A stretch of DNA of 64,000 bases, taken from Polaribacter vadi. Its GTDB lineage: Bacteria; Bacteroidota; Bacteroidia; Flavobacteriales; Flavobacteriaceae. The translations under genes and the position numbers were made by a program. The notes under the pieces were generated by a model that was not told where the DNA came from, made no database searches, and was given only the letters and a program-made list of their open reading frames with translations. The DNA is taken from positions 3,710,001 to 3,774,000 of the forward strand of contig NZ_CP017477.1 of assembly GCF_001761365.1 (NCBI RefSeq). The letters are read 5' to 3'. Below are positions 8,146 to 17,583 of the stretch, piece after piece (the stretch's first letter is position 1; each line of letters opens with the position of its first letter).

Positions 8146-9861
8146 ATGAAAGATATTTTAGACAAAGCAAAACAATGGTTAACTGCTACTTTCGATGCTG
8201 AAACGCAGACAGAAATCCAAAATTTAATCAACAATAATCCAAACGATTTAGCAGACAGATTCTATAAAAATATGGAATTTGGAACTGGTGGAATGCGTGG
8301 AATTATGGGTGCAGGAACTAATAGAATTAATAAATATACATTAGGAAGAGCAACGCAAGGTTTGTCTAATTATTTAATTGATAACGTAAAAAAAGAACAA
8401 TTAAGTGTTGTAATTGCTTTCGATTGTAGGCATAATAGTAAAAAGTTTGCCAAAGTTGTGGCAGATGTTTTATCAGCAAATAATATAAAAGTTTTCTTGT
8501 TTGAAGATTTACGAGCAACTCCAGAATTATCATTTGCAGTTCGTCATTTAAATTGTGATGCAGGAATTGTTTTAACAGCTTCTCATAATCCACCAGAATA
8601 TAATGGTTACAAGGTGTATTGGGCAGATGGAGGACAAATTGTTCCACCTCATGATAGTGGAATTATTGGAAACGTAAATGCGTTAGATTTTTCTGAAATT
8701 AAGTTTGATGCAAATGAAGACCTAATTGAAACGATTGGAAAAGAAGTGGATGCTGTTTTTATAGAAGATTCTGTAAAAAATGGTTCATTGTATGATAAAA
8801 TTGATCGTAAAAATTTAAAAATAGTTTTTACATCCTTGCATGGAACTTCTATTGTTTCTGTGCCAGATGCATTAAAAAAAGCGGGTTATACAGATGTTCA
8901 TATTGTTGAAGAGCAAAGAGAACCAAATGGAGATTTCCCAACAGTAAAATCGCCAAATCCTGAAGAGCCAGAAGCTTTAAAAATGGCTACAGATTTAGCA
9001 AATAAAATTGATGCAGATATTGTAATTGGAACAGATCCAGATTGTGATAGATTAGGAGTTGCTGTAAGAGATTTAGATGGCAACATGAAGTTGATGAATG
9101 GGAACCAAACCATGGTTGTAATGACGAAATTTCTACTAAAAAAGTGGAAAGATGAAGGGAAATTGAATGGGAAACAATTTGTGGGTTCTACAATTGTATC
9201 AACTGAATTAGTAAACGATGTTGCAACAAGTTATAACGTTGAAACAAAGGTTGGTTTAACAGGTTTTAAATGGATTGCAAAAATGGTTAGAGATTTTCCT
9301 GAACTCGATTTTATTGGTGGAGGTGAAGAAAGTTTCGGTTATATGGTTGGCGATTTTGTAAGAGATAAAGATGCAGTTACTGCAACTCTTTTAGCTTGTG
9401 AAGTTGCTGCTTTAGCAAAACAAAATGGCAGTTCTTTTTACCAAGAATTGCTAAATATTTATATTGATAATAGTTTTTATAAAGAACACTTAATTTCAAT
9501 TACCAAAAAAGGAATGGATGGTGCTGCAGAAATTCAGCAAATGTTAAGTGATATGCGTAATAATCCACTCACAGAAATTGATGGTGAAAAAGTAGAATCA
9601 CTTTGTGATTATGATGCATCAACAAAAAAGGATTTAATTACTGGCGAGGTTTCTAAAATCGATTTACCAAAATCAAATGTGTTGATTTATCAAACTGAAT
9701 CTGGTACAAGAATCGCTGCAAGACCAAGTGGAACAGAACCAAAAATAAAATTTTATTTTAGCGTAAATGCTCCTTTAGATAATACAAAAAAAGCTACGCA
9801 AGTAGAAGCTAAATTGGATGCTAAAATTCAACGAATTATTAAAGAGATGAAGTTGAATTAA
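8146..9861 (+). CDS. Phosphoglucomutase/phosphomannomutase (alpha-D-phosphohexomutase)
   Basis: The 571-residue product interconverts hexose 1- and 6-phosphates. The phosphoserine loop TASHNP is at 144-149 (Ser146), the Mg2+ loop DPDCDR at 297-302, the sugar loop GGGEESFGY at 391-399 and the phosphate loop RPSGTEPKIKF near 527. The length fits the long PGM/PGM2-like class of Bacteroidetes. An alternative frame from 7974 overlapping this start is a shadow. Its stop codon overlaps the next gene's ATG by one base (TAATG), so it is coupled to the ABC exporter. It is probably the source of glucose-1-P or mannose-1-P for the surrounding glycan genes. Which isomer it prefers cannot be read. Confidence 0.95.
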   Translation: MKDILDKAKQWLTATFDAETQTEIQNLINNNPNDLADRFYKNMEFGTGGMRGIMGAGTNRINKYTLGRATQGLSNYLIDNVKKEQLSVVIAFDCRHNSKKFAKVVADVLSANNIKVFLFEDLRATPELSFAVRHLNCDAGIVLTASHNPPEYNGYKVYWADGGQIVPPHDSGIIGNVNALDFSEIKFDANEDLIETIGKEVDAVFIEDSVKNGSLYDKIDRKNLKIVFTSLHGTSIVSVPDALKKAGYTDVHIVEEQREPNGDFPTVKSPNPEEPEALKMATDLANKIDADIVIGTDPDCDRLGVAVRDLDGNMKLMNGNQTMVVMTKFLLKKWKDEGKLNGKQFVGSTIVSTELVNDVATSYNVETKVGLTGFKWIAKMVRDFPELDFIGGGEESFGYMVGDFVRDKDAVTATLLACEVAALAKQNGSSFYQELLNIYIDNSFYKEHLISITKKGMDGAAEIQQMLSDMRNNPLTEIDGEKVESLCDYDASTKKDLITGEVSKIDLPKSNVLIYQTESGTRIAARPSGTEPKIKFYFSVNAPLDNTKKATQVEAKLDAKIQRIIKEMKLN

Positions 9862-11690
9862 TGAGTTATTTTAAAGATATTTTAAAGTACGAAAAGAAGT
9901 ATAGAAAATTTACAGTATTAAACATCGTATTTAATATTTTCTATGCTCTTTTTAATGTTTTATCAGTTTTAGCTTTTATACCTGTTTTAGGGATTCTTTT
10001 TGAAACAGATAAAGAAGTAGTTGCGAAACCAGCTTATGAAGGCATTACCAATATAGGCACTTATTTAAAAGAAAGTTTTTATTATTTTATATCAGAAAAA
10101 ATTGAAAATGAAGGGCAAATTAAAACCTTGTTTTTTATCTGTCTATTAGCCTTATCATTATTTTTTCTAAAAAATCTTTTTAGATATTTAGCATCTTACG
10201 TAATTACTTTTTTAAGAACAGGAATTGTAAAAGATTTACGAGATAAATTGTACAATAAAATTGTAGAATTACCAATTGCTTACTTTACAGAAAAGCGAAA
10301 AGGAGATATTATTGCAAGAATGACTGCTGATGTGCAAGAGGTGGAGGTTTCTATTTTAACATCTATAGAAACTATTGTTAGAGAACCTCTTACAGTTGTC
10401 ATTGCAATTTCTATCATGCTTTTTATGAGTATGAAATTAACGCTTTTCGTGTTTATTTTATTGCCAGTTTCTGGTTTTATTATTTCATCAATAAGTAAAA
10501 AATTAAAATCGAATTCTGTAAAAGCGCAGAAAGAAACAGGTACTTTTTTATCATTTATTGAAGAAACTTTAACAGGTTTACGAGTGATCAAAGGTTTTAA
10601 TTCAGAAAAAATTATTGAGCGTAAATTCAATAAATCTACCAAAACTTTTAGAGATTTAATGACGAGTGTTTTTCACAGGCAAACATTAGCATCTCCAATG
10701 AGTGAGTTTTTGGGCTCTGCAACAATTATTGCGATACTTTGGTATGGAGGAACTGAGGTTTTATCGAACACAAGTTCTTTACAACCAGATGAATTTATGG
10801 GATACATTGTGCTTTTTTACACAGTTTTAAACCCAATTAAATTAATTACAACTTCCTATTACAATATTCAAAAAGGTGAAGCTTCTGCAGAAAGAATTAT
10901 GCAGATTTTAAATACTGAAAATAGTATAAAAGACAAACCAAATGCACTTGTAAAAGAAAGTTTTGATAATGAAATTGAGTTCAGAAATATCTCCTTTAAG
11001 TATAAAAACGATTATGTTTTAAAAGATTTTTCTTTAACAATAAAAAAAGGAGAAACTGTTGCTTTGGTTGGGCAATCTGGAAGTGGAAAATCTACATTAG
11101 CGAATTTAATTACACGTTTTTACGATGTTAATCAGGGTGATATTTTAATTGATAATGTTAGTATAAAAGATATTACAAAAAAATCTTTACGAGATTTAAT
11201 GGGTATTGTTACACAAGAATCTATTTTATTTAATGATACTGTAGAAAACAATATTAAATTAGGCACAGAACATGCAACAAAAGAAGCTGTTTTAGAGGCT
11301 TCAGAAATTGCAAATGCAAACGAATTTATTCAGAATTTACCAGAAAAATTCGAGACTAATATTGGTGATAGTGGAGGAACACTTTCTGGTGGACAAAAAC
11401 AACGATTATCAATCGCAAGAGCAGTTTTAAAGAATCCGCCAATTATGGTTTTAGATGAAGCAACTTCTGCTTTAGATACAGAATCTGAACAATTAGTGCA
11501 GCTTGCTTTAGAAAAAATGATGCAAAACAGGACTTCTTTAGTAATTGCTCACAGACTTTCTACCATTCAAAAAGCAAATAAAATTGTGGTGATGAAAAAA
11601 GGAAAAATTGTAGAACAAGGAAAACATGAAGAATTATTAGCTAAAAAAGGCGAGTATTTTAAGTTAGTAACGATGCAAAGTTTGAGTTAA
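9861..11690 (+). CDS. ABC exporter, fused permease and ATPase (MsbA-like)
   Basis: The 609-residue half-transporter has about six membrane helices in residues 20-330. Its ATPase domain has Walker A GQSGSGKST (404-412), signature LSGGQ (508-512), Walker B MVLDE (529-533) and switch His (164 residues from Walker A start, in AHRLST). This is the MsbA/Lpt-type lipid or lipid-oligosaccharide flippase group, acting as a homodimer in the inner membrane. It overlaps the phosphohexomutase stop by one base and is followed 2 nt later by a membrane mannosyltransferase-like protein. This supports a glycolipid export role, but a drug or peptide exporter is possible. Confidence 0.92.
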   Translation: MSYFKDILKYEKKYRKFTVLNIVFNIFYALFNVLSVLAFIPVLGILFETDKEVVAKPAYEGITNIGTYLKESFYYFISEKIENEGQIKTLFFICLLALSLFFLKNLFRYLASYVITFLRTGIVKDLRDKLYNKIVELPIAYFTEKRKGDIIARMTADVQEVEVSILTSIETIVREPLTVVIAISIMLFMSMKLTLFVFILLPVSGFIISSISKKLKSNSVKAQKETGTFLSFIEETLTGLRVIKGFNSEKIIERKFNKSTKTFRDLMTSVFHRQTLASPMSEFLGSATIIAILWYGGTEVLSNTSSLQPDEFMGYIVLFYTVLNPIKLITTSYYNIQKGEASAERIMQILNTENSIKDKPNALVKESFDNEIEFRNISFKYKNDYVLKDFSLTIKKGETVALVGQSGSGKSTLANLITRFYDVNQGDILIDNVSIKDITKKSLRDLMGIVTQESILFNDTVENNIKLGTEHATKEAVLEASEIANANEFIQNLPEKFETNIGDSGGTLSGGQKQRLSIARAVLKNPPIMVLDEATSALDTESEQLVQLALEKMMQNRTSLVIAHRLSTIQKANKIVVMKKGKIVEQGKHEELLAKKGEYFKLVTMQSLS

Positions 11691-11692
11691 AA

Positions 11693-12898
11693 ATGAATAG
11701 TTTCTCTAAAAGAGTCCAAAAATTTAGAAAAAACTCTTTTCAAACACCAAAAAGTATCTATCTCTTTGGATTATTTTTTGCTTTAGTAATTACTTTAAAA
11801 GAGGTTCTAAATATTTCTGATAATAATTTTCAAATCTTTTCTTTTGGCTCTCTTGATTTCTGGAATGATGTAAATCCTTATTCAGACTGGTCTCATTTAA
11901 ATAAAAGGGGAATACCTTTAGATGTATTTATTTATCTGCCATTATTTTCAATTTTATTTACTCCTTTTGCATTATTGCCAAGTTGGTTAGGCGCTTTTTG
12001 CTGGAATTTTTTTACGTATTCTTTATTCTACTTTTCTATTTTTAATTTACCAGATAAATACGATTTTAAAAATAAAAAATTTATCTTTTTTATTTCTTGC
12101 TTGCTCCTTTTTGCAACGATATTATCAATGCAATTTAATCCTGTGGTTGCTGCAATTTTCTTACTTTCTTATACATTGTTAGAAAAAAAACACAGTTTTT
12201 GGGCAATCCTTTTAATTTGTATTTCAGGCTTTACTAAAGTGTATGGAATTTTTCAATTATCAATGCTTATTTTTTATCCGAAGTTTTGGAAAAATGTTTT
12301 GTACACAATTGGAGTAAGTATTGTCTTGTTTTTTGCACCTTTAGTACGTTTTAATTTTACTGAAATGATTGATTATTATCAATCTTGGATCGTTTCCATT
12401 TCAGATCATTCAAAAATGCAAATTTATTACAGTATTTATAGAGCTGTATATTCAATTACGCCAGCAATAAATAATTTTGCCTCTAAAGTTTCTATTGTTA
12501 TATTATTTTTAATTTTTGCTATTGGTCTTTATCAACAAAAAAGAATAAGACACTCTTTTGTTTTAAGAGCTCAATTTTTAGGAATTTTAATGAGCTATAC
12601 AATTCTTTTTGGTTTAGGTTCAGAACTACACACGTATGTAATTGCTATGGTAGGGTATGCAATTTGGTATATTTTTATTGATAAAACATCATTAGATAAA
12701 GTATTACTTTGGATTAATTTTTTTCTTTTGGTAATCTTTCCTATTGATATTTTATGTCCTGTTTTTATTTCAAAATTTGTATTAGGAAAATTACATTTGG
12801 GCGTTATTATGTTTTTTATCACTTGGTGTGTTATGGTTTACAAATCGTTCTATTTATCAAAAACTAAAGCTATTGAAAAAAAATCAGATGATTTATAA
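11693..12898 (+). CDS. GT87/DUF2029-like polytopic membrane glycosyltransferase
   Basis: The 401-residue product has about nine to ten hydrophobic segments. Near residues 55-75 is the pattern DFWNDVNPYSDW followed by VFIYLPLFSILFTPFALLP, typical of DUF2029 (GT87) polyprenyl-phosphate-mannose-dependent transferases. These act on the outer side of the inner membrane. The gene follows the ABC exporter by 2 nt and precedes another polyprenyl-type GT2. Together they form a plausible pair: one enzyme charges the lipid carrier and this one uses it. The acceptor is unknown. Confidence 0.8.
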   Translation: MNSFSKRVQKFRKNSFQTPKSIYLFGLFFALVITLKEVLNISDNNFQIFSFGSLDFWNDVNPYSDWSHLNKRGIPLDVFIYLPLFSILFTPFALLPSWLGAFCWNFFTYSLFYFSIFNLPDKYDFKNKKFIFFISCLLLFATILSMQFNPVVAAIFLLSYTLLEKKHSFWAILLICISGFTKVYGIFQLSMLIFYPKFWKNVLYTIGVSIVLFFAPLVRFNFTEMIDYYQSWIVSISDHSKMQIYYSIYRAVYSITPAINNFASKVSIVILFLIFAIGLYQQKRIRHSFVLRAQFLGILMSYTILFGLGSELHTYVIAMVGYAIWYIFIDKTSLDKVLLWINFFLLVIFPIDILCPVFISKFVLGKLHLGVIMFFITWCVMVYKSFYLSKTKAIEKKSDDL

Positions 12899-12934
12899 TG
12901 TAGCTATTACTTTAATTTTTAAAAATGAATTTTA

Positions 12935-13669
12935 ATGGATACCTGTATCATAATTCCCTGTTATAATGAGTTTGATAGATTACCAATTTTAGATTTTACA
13001 AATTATATAAAAGAAAATAAGATACATTTTTGTTTTGTAAATGATGGTAGTACAGACAATACTTTAAGTGTATTGAATTCCCTACAATTAAGGTTTCCTA
13101 ATAAAGTTACAATTGTTAACTGTGAACAAAACGTTGGTAAAGCAGAAGCTATAAGAAAAGCTGTTTTAATTGTTGCAAAAAAAACTACCTTCTCATATAT
13201 TGGTTTTTTTGACGCAGATTTGGCAACTCCATTAACTGAAATACAGGCCTTATTACAAACATTAAAAGCGAACTCAGAAATTAGATTAATAATGGGAAGC
13301 AGAATTAAGAGACTTGGTAGCGTTATTAATAGAAAATATTCAAGGTTTTTATTTGGTCGAATTTTTGCAACAATTGTAAGTGAATTCCTTTTGAAATTAC
13401 CAATTTATGATACGCAATGTGGGGCTAAAATTTTTAAAAAAAATATAGCTTTAATAATGTTCAAAGACCAATTTATAACCAAATGGATTTTTGATGTAGA
13501 AATGCTATTAAGGTTAAACCAAAAATTCGGATTAGAATTTATGCAAAATAGTATCTACGAATTTCCTTTAAATATTTGGGAAGAAAAAGGGGGTTCAAAA
13601 ATCAAGTTTTTAGATTTTTTTAATGTTCCAAAAGATATTATTAATTTAAAAATAAGGTATAAAGACTAG
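12935..13669 (+). CDS. Family 2 glycosyltransferase, dolichyl-phosphate-mannose-synthase-like, soluble
   Basis: The 244-residue GT-A enzyme has CIIIPCYNE (4-12), NDGSTD (36-41) and FDADLATP (92-99). MGSRIK follows near 123, then a DTQCGAKIF block near 157, the pattern of eukaryote-like DPG synthases (ALG5) and bacterial relatives. It has no C-terminal membrane segments. It starts 36 nt after the DUF2029 protein, so the two are probably in one operon. Its TAG stop lies inside the 5' arm of a perfect terminator hairpin. Likely role: charging a polyprenyl phosphate with glucose or mannose for the neighbouring GT87 enzyme (inference). Confidence 0.88.
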   Translation: MDTCIIIPCYNEFDRLPILDFTNYIKENKIHFCFVNDGSTDNTLSVLNSLQLRFPNKVTIVNCEQNVGKAEAIRKAVLIVAKKTTFSYIGFFDADLATPLTEIQALLQTLKANSEIRLIMGSRIKRLGSVINRKYSRFLFGRIFATIVSEFLLKLPIYDTQCGAKIFKKNIALIMFKDQFITKWIFDVEMLLRLNQKFGLEFMQNSIYEFPLNIWEEKGGSKIKFLDFFNVPKDIINLKIRYKD

Positions 13670-13692
13670 CTGTTTTAAGCTAGTCTTTATAC
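13657..13692. terminator. Bidirectional terminator containing the stop codon of the GT2 gene
   Basis: A perfect 15-bp inverted repeat (arms 13657-13671 and 13678-13692, each containing GACTAGCT or its complement) with a 6-nt loop, flanked by A/T runs. The stop codon (13667-13669) is within the left arm. It separates convergent genes. Confidence 0.88.
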
Positions 13693-13738
13693 TTTATTAA
13701 TATTATATATTCATTTTTTTGCTTTTTTGCAAATAAAA

Positions 13739-15154
13739 CTAATCAATTAACTTTAACCCCAAACTTATTCCTTTTTCAATCATAAAATCATAACTAGCTT
13801 TGTGTTCATTAGGAATTTCACCATCTAAAATAGCATTTTTAATCGCTTCTTTTATTTGCCCAATTTCTCTGCAAGGTTTTAAGTTGAAAGCTTCCATAAT
13901 TTCTTCGCCAGTTATTGGAGGTTGAAAATTACGTACTTTGTCTCTTTCTTCAACTTCTTTAATTTTAGAGCGAACAATATCAAAATTTTTATGATAAAGT
14001 TTAAATTTTCTTGGGTTTTTTGTAGTAATATCTGCTTCACACAACGTCATTAAAGAGTTGATGTCATCACCTGCATCAAAAACCAAACGCCTTACAGCAG
14101 AATCTGTAACATCACTTGCCAATACAATTGGTCTTGAACTTAACAAGACCATTTTCTGAACAAATTTCATTTTGTTGTTCAGTGGCATTTTTAATTTTTT
14201 AAAGATTTTATACACCATTTTTGAGCCTACAAATTCATGTCCATGAAACGTCCAACCCACTTTTTTACTGAATCTTTTTGTAGGTGCTTTTCCAACATCA
14301 TGTAAAAGAGCAGCCCATCGTAACCAAACATCATCTGTATGTACAGCAATATTATCTACAACTTCTAAAGTGTGATAAAAATTATCTTTATGTTTCTGAC
14401 CTTCAACTTCTTCAACGCCTTTTAGTGCGATTAATTCAGGTAGAATTTGAGGTAATAAATTTGTTTTTTCTAATAGTAAAAAACCTACAGATGGTTTTGC
14501 AGATGACATTATTTTATTCAATTCAACTACAATTCTCTCTTTGGTAATTATTTGTAATCGATTTGAATTTTTAGAAATTGCAGCAAGCGAATTTTCTTCA
14601 ATTTCAAAATTTAACTGTGTTGCAAAACGAATGGCTCTCATCATCCTTAAAGGATCATCAGAATAGGTAATATCTGGGTTTAAAGGCGTTTTAATAATTT
14701 TATTTTCTAAATCTTCAATACCATTAAAAGGATCTAAGAGTTCTCCGAAATTTTCTTCGTTTAAACTTAAAGCAAGTGCATTTATGGTAAAATCGCGTCT
14801 ATTTTGATCGTCTTTTAAAGTCCCTTCAGTAACTTCAGGATTTCTACTTTCTTCAGAATACGATTCTTTTCTTGCGCCAACAAACTCAATTTCTACGTCT
14901 TTAAAACGCAACATGGCTGTACCATAGGTTTTAAAAACTTGTACTTTTGGTTTATTTGGAATTAGTTGTGCTACTTTTTTTGCGAGCTCAATGCCACTGC
15001 CAACAGCAACAACATCTATATCTTTTGCAGTGCCTCTTTTTAGGAAAAAATCACGTACAAAACCACCAATTACATAAGAATCGATATTTAGTTCTTTGGA
15101 TGCCTGAGAAATTAATGTAAATATTTCTGATTGAATTGCTTCTGTGTACTTCAT
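13739..15154 (-). CDS. cca: CCA tRNA nucleotidyltransferase with HD domain
   Basis: The 471-residue product has the class II polymerase-beta fold: GGFVRD (30-35) and the catalytic DID (45-47). The RRDFTINAL motif near 125-133 follows, and an HD phosphohydrolase-like domain near 255-290 (HTLEVVDNIA, LLHDVGK). It adds or repairs the CCA end of tRNA. The frame can be extended to a TTG at 15178, but that codon lies within the probable promoter box, so I chose ATG at 15154. It sits among glycan genes without functional link and is convergent with the upstream operon. Confidence 0.96.
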   Translation of the reverse strand: MKYTEAIQSEIFTLISQASKELNIDSYVIGGFVRDFFLKRGTAKDIDVVAVGSGIELAKKVAQLIPNKPKVQVFKTYGTAMLRFKDVEIEFVGARKESYSEESRNPEVTEGTLKDDQNRRDFTINALALSLNEENFGELLDPFNGIEDLENKIIKTPLNPDITYSDDPLRMMRAIRFATQLNFEIEENSLAAISKNSNRLQIITKERIVVELNKIMSSAKPSVGFLLLEKTNLLPQILPELIALKGVEEVEGQKHKDNFYHTLEVVDNIAVHTDDVWLRWAALLHDVGKAPTKRFSKKVGWTFHGHEFVGSKMVYKIFKKLKMPLNNKMKFVQKMVLLSSRPIVLASDVTDSAVRRLVFDAGDDINSLMTLCEADITTKNPRKFKLYHKNFDIVRSKIKEVEERDKVRNFQPPITGEEIMEAFNLKPCREIGQIKEAIKNAILDGEIPNEHKASYDFMIEKGISLGLKLID

Positions 15155-15175
15155 ATATTTTTTGCAGTCAATTGG

Positions 15176-15183
15176 CAAATTTA
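15176..15183 (-). promoter_or_regulatory. Probable -7 box of cca
   Basis: On the minus strand it reads TAAATTTG, ending 22 nt before the ATG at 15154. It overlaps the alternative TTG start at 15178 and so argues against it. Confidence 0.55.
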
Positions 15184-15227
15184 TTGTTTTACATAGTTTA
15201 AAAGAAGAAAAATAGTAAGAACATTTG

Positions 15228-15235
15228 TATTTTTG
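15228..15235 (+). promoter_or_regulatory. Probable -7 box of the fucosyltransferase gene
   Basis: TATTTTTG ends 32 nt before the ATG at 15267. It diverges from the cca box with about 45 bp between them. Confidence 0.45.
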
Positions 15236-15266
15236 TGTTAACCTCTTTTATCAAACTAAAATTTAA

Positions 15267-16070
15267 ATGATTATTGTAAGAATTCTTGGTGGTCTTGGAA
15301 ACCAAATGTTTCAATATGCATTCGCAAAATCTTTGCAACAAAAAGGTTTTGAAGTCCAGATTGATATTTCAAAATTCAAAACTTACAAATTACATGGTGG
15401 TTATCATTTAGATACTTATAATATAGATTTAGAAACTGCTAATAGTTTCGATACTTTTTTAGCCTTAATAAAATTAAAAAAAAATGTAAAAGAAAAAAGT
15501 TTACTGTTTGATGAAAACATGTTAAAATTATCTGGCAACGAATTTGTGAAAGGATATTTTCAAACAGAAAAATATTTTTCAACTATTAGAGGAATCCTGT
15601 TACAGCAATTTACAATTAAAACTGAGCTTTCTGATTCAACAAAGAAATACTCAAAAGCAATTCATCAACATAAAAATTCTTGTTCTTTACATATTAGAAG
15701 AGGAGATTATATTACTGATAAAAAAGCAAATAGTGTTCATGGAACTTGTGATTTAAACTATTATGCTTCAGCTATTAAATTGATCAATGAAAAGTTTGAA
15801 AACACTCACTTTTTTGTTTTTTCTGATGATATAATTTGGACAAAAGAAAACTTACAATTAGAAAATGCGACATATATAGACCATAAAACAATTCCTCATG
15901 AAGATATGTTTTTAATGAGTTTGTGCAAACATAATATAACAGCAAATAGTAGTTTTTCTTGGTGGGGAGCTTGGTTGAATCAGCATAAAAACAAAACAGT
16001 TATTGCTCCTAAAAAGTGGTTTGTAAGCCAAGAAAATGAGGTCGCTTCTAAAAATTGGATACAATTATGA
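15267..16070 (+). CDS. GT11 alpha-1,2-fucosyltransferase family protein
   Basis: The 267-residue product shows the GT11 signatures. GGLGNQMFQYAFA is at 8-20, HIRRGDYI at 142-149 (the GDP-fucose-binding HxRRGDY motif) and TANSSFSWWGAWL near 230. It transfers fucose from GDP-fucose in alpha-1,2 linkage to galactose or similar residues of a surface glycan. Its TGA stop overlaps the ATG of the GT25 gene (ATGA), so the two are translationally coupled. No GDP-fucose synthesis genes are in the window. Confidence 0.92.
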   Translation: MIIVRILGGLGNQMFQYAFAKSLQQKGFEVQIDISKFKTYKLHGGYHLDTYNIDLETANSFDTFLALIKLKKNVKEKSLLFDENMLKLSGNEFVKGYFQTEKYFSTIRGILLQQFTIKTELSDSTKKYSKAIHQHKNSCSLHIRRGDYITDKKANSVHGTCDLNYYASAIKLINEKFENTHFFVFSDDIIWTKENLQLENATYIDHKTIPHEDMFLMSLCKHNITANSSFSWWGAWLNQHKNKTVIAPKKWFVSQENEVASKNWIQL

Positions 16071-16816
16071 TGTCTTACAAAGTTTATTACATCAATTTAG
16101 ATAAAAGTGTAAAGAGACGTGATTTTATGGAAAATCAATTTAAAAAATTGAACATTCCAATTACCAGAATTACTGCAACTTATGGCAAAGATTTAGATAA
16201 AGAAGTTTTAAAAAAAGAAAAAGCGAAACATAACATTTTAGCACATTTTCCTTTTCCAAATGATGGTGAAATAGGTATTTGTTTAACGCATTTTAAATTG
16301 TGGAAATTTTTATCAAAACAACCAGAAGATTTTTCGATTGTTTTAGAAGATGATGCTTTGGTTCATGAAGATTTTTTTAAAGATTTAGAGCAGCTTTTAT
16401 CACAAATAACCATGAATGATTTTTTAGATATTTCAGGTAAAAAAGGCTTTTATTCGCTTCAAAAAACGGAATTACTAAACAAATTCTTAATGCCACCAGT
16501 TTTAATGATTGGACAAATTATTGGTAAAAATGCCGCTCAAAAATTAGTTGATAATTTAAGTGATTATTACGCTCCAATTGATGTGATGAAACAAGATGTT
16601 TACAAACATAAAGTGCCTTTATATTCTACAAATAAGCAATATGTTGTAAGTGTTGATAAGAAAATGGGAGGGAGCACTATTCAGCAAAATAATATGATTG
16701 TTTGGAAAAAAACAATCAGAGAAATTATTAGACCTTTTTGGCAGGTTTTTACTTTATGTACCTATAAATTACAAAGATGTATTAGAAATTATTTCTTTTA
16801 TCAATCTTTAAAATAA
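16067..16816 (+). CDS. GT25 family (LPS biosynthesis) glycosyltransferase
   Basis: The 249-residue product has the GT25 N-terminal motif YYINLDKSVKRRD (7-19), an EIGICLTHFKLW block (68-79) and the acidic EDD motif at 94-96. GT25 includes LPS galactosyltransferases such as LgtB/Lex2B and collagen galactosyltransferase relatives. The frame extends back to a TTG at 16055, but ATG at 16067 overlapping the upstream TGA (ATGATG) is the natural start; the next ATG at 16070 is also possible. Its stop is only 4 bp from the stop of the convergent gene. Likely adds a hexose to the same glycan as the fucosyltransferase. Confidence 0.85.
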   Translation: MMSYKVYYINLDKSVKRRDFMENQFKKLNIPITRITATYGKDLDKEVLKKEKAKHNILAHFPFPNDGEIGICLTHFKLWKFLSKQPEDFSIVLEDDALVHEDFFKDLEQLLSQITMNDFLDISGKKGFYSLQKTELLNKFLMPPVLMIGQIIGKNAAQKLVDNLSDYYAPIDVMKQDVYKHKVPLYSTNKQYVVSVDKKMGGSTIQQNNMIVWKKTIREIIRPFWQVFTLCTYKLQRCIRNYFFYQSLK

Positions 16817-16820
16817 GGAT

Positions 16821-17570
16821 TTATTTTACGTTTCTGTTTAATAACCAAAGTTTTATATATCTTGTTAGTACAGCATACGCTTGTGTTGTTGCTAAAATTA
16901 AACCAGCATAACCATCTAGAAAACCTTTTTTCAATATAAAATGAGAAAAAATCCTAAAAGGAGGTTTTATTAAAATATGGTAAGCATTTACAGTTTTGCC
17001 TTTTGCATGCAATTCTTGTGCTTTTAATTCTCCATATTGATGAATTTTAGAAATAAAATGATTGTAGTTTTTATACCCAAAATGATCAATTTTATGTTTG
17101 AAAAAACCAAGTTCGCCATTTGTTTTTATCGTTTCATGTACAATACCTTGGTATTTACAATGTTCTTTTAAAAACAAACGAACAACTTTATCTCTTTGCC
17201 AACCAGAATAGTTTATTTTTTTATCAGCAAAATAAAAACTTCTACGCACATAAAAACCAACTTTATTTTTTGGATTTTTTACAGCTTCTAAAATTTCTTT
17301 TTCAACTTCTGGAGTAACTCTTTCATCAGCATCTAAAATATAAATCCAAGGATGTTTTGCTTGGTCAATAGCAAAGTTTTTTTGAGAAGAAAAATCATCA
17401 AACTTTCGTTTGATGATTTTTACATTGTGTTTTTCTGCTAATGCAACTGTATTATCTGTACTATAAGAGTCAATTACAATAATTTCATCAGCAAAACCAA
17501 CAGATTGTATGGCTTCTTCTATATGAATTTCTTCATTTAAAGTAGGAATTATTGCAGTAATTTTTGTCAT
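16821..17570 (-). CDS. Family 2 glycosyltransferase, WaaE/KdtX-like (LPS core)
   Basis: The 249-residue product has TAIIPTLNEE (5-14), IDSYSTDNT (33-41), a conserved QKNFAIDQA block (63-71) and LDADER (79-84). The KPPFRIFSHFILKKGFLDG block near 202-220 and the overall length match the WaaE-type beta-1,4-glucosyltransferases of LPS core and related capsule enzymes. It is convergent with the GT25 gene and 13 nt downstream of dapD on the same strand, so it may be cotranscribed with dapD. The acceptor is unknown. Confidence 0.85.
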   Translation of the reverse strand: MTKITAIIPTLNEEIHIEEAIQSVGFADEIIVIDSYSTDNTVALAEKHNVKIIKRKFDDFSSQKNFAIDQAKHPWIYILDADERVTPEVEKEILEAVKNPKNKVGFYVRRSFYFADKKINYSGWQRDKVVRLFLKEHCKYQGIVHETIKTNGELGFFKHKIDHFGYKNYNHFISKIHQYGELKAQELHAKGKTVNAYHILIKPPFRIFSHFILKKGFLDGYAGLILATTQAYAVLTRYIKLWLLNRNVK

Positions 17571-17583
17571 AGCATTTTACTCT

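Noticed and set aside
15155..15178. TTG start for cca
   Set aside because: The codon sits in the TAAATTTG promoter box on the same strand.
16055..16066. TTG start for the GT25 gene
   Set aside because: The ATG at 16067 overlaps the upstream stop as ATGA and gives the normal N-terminus.
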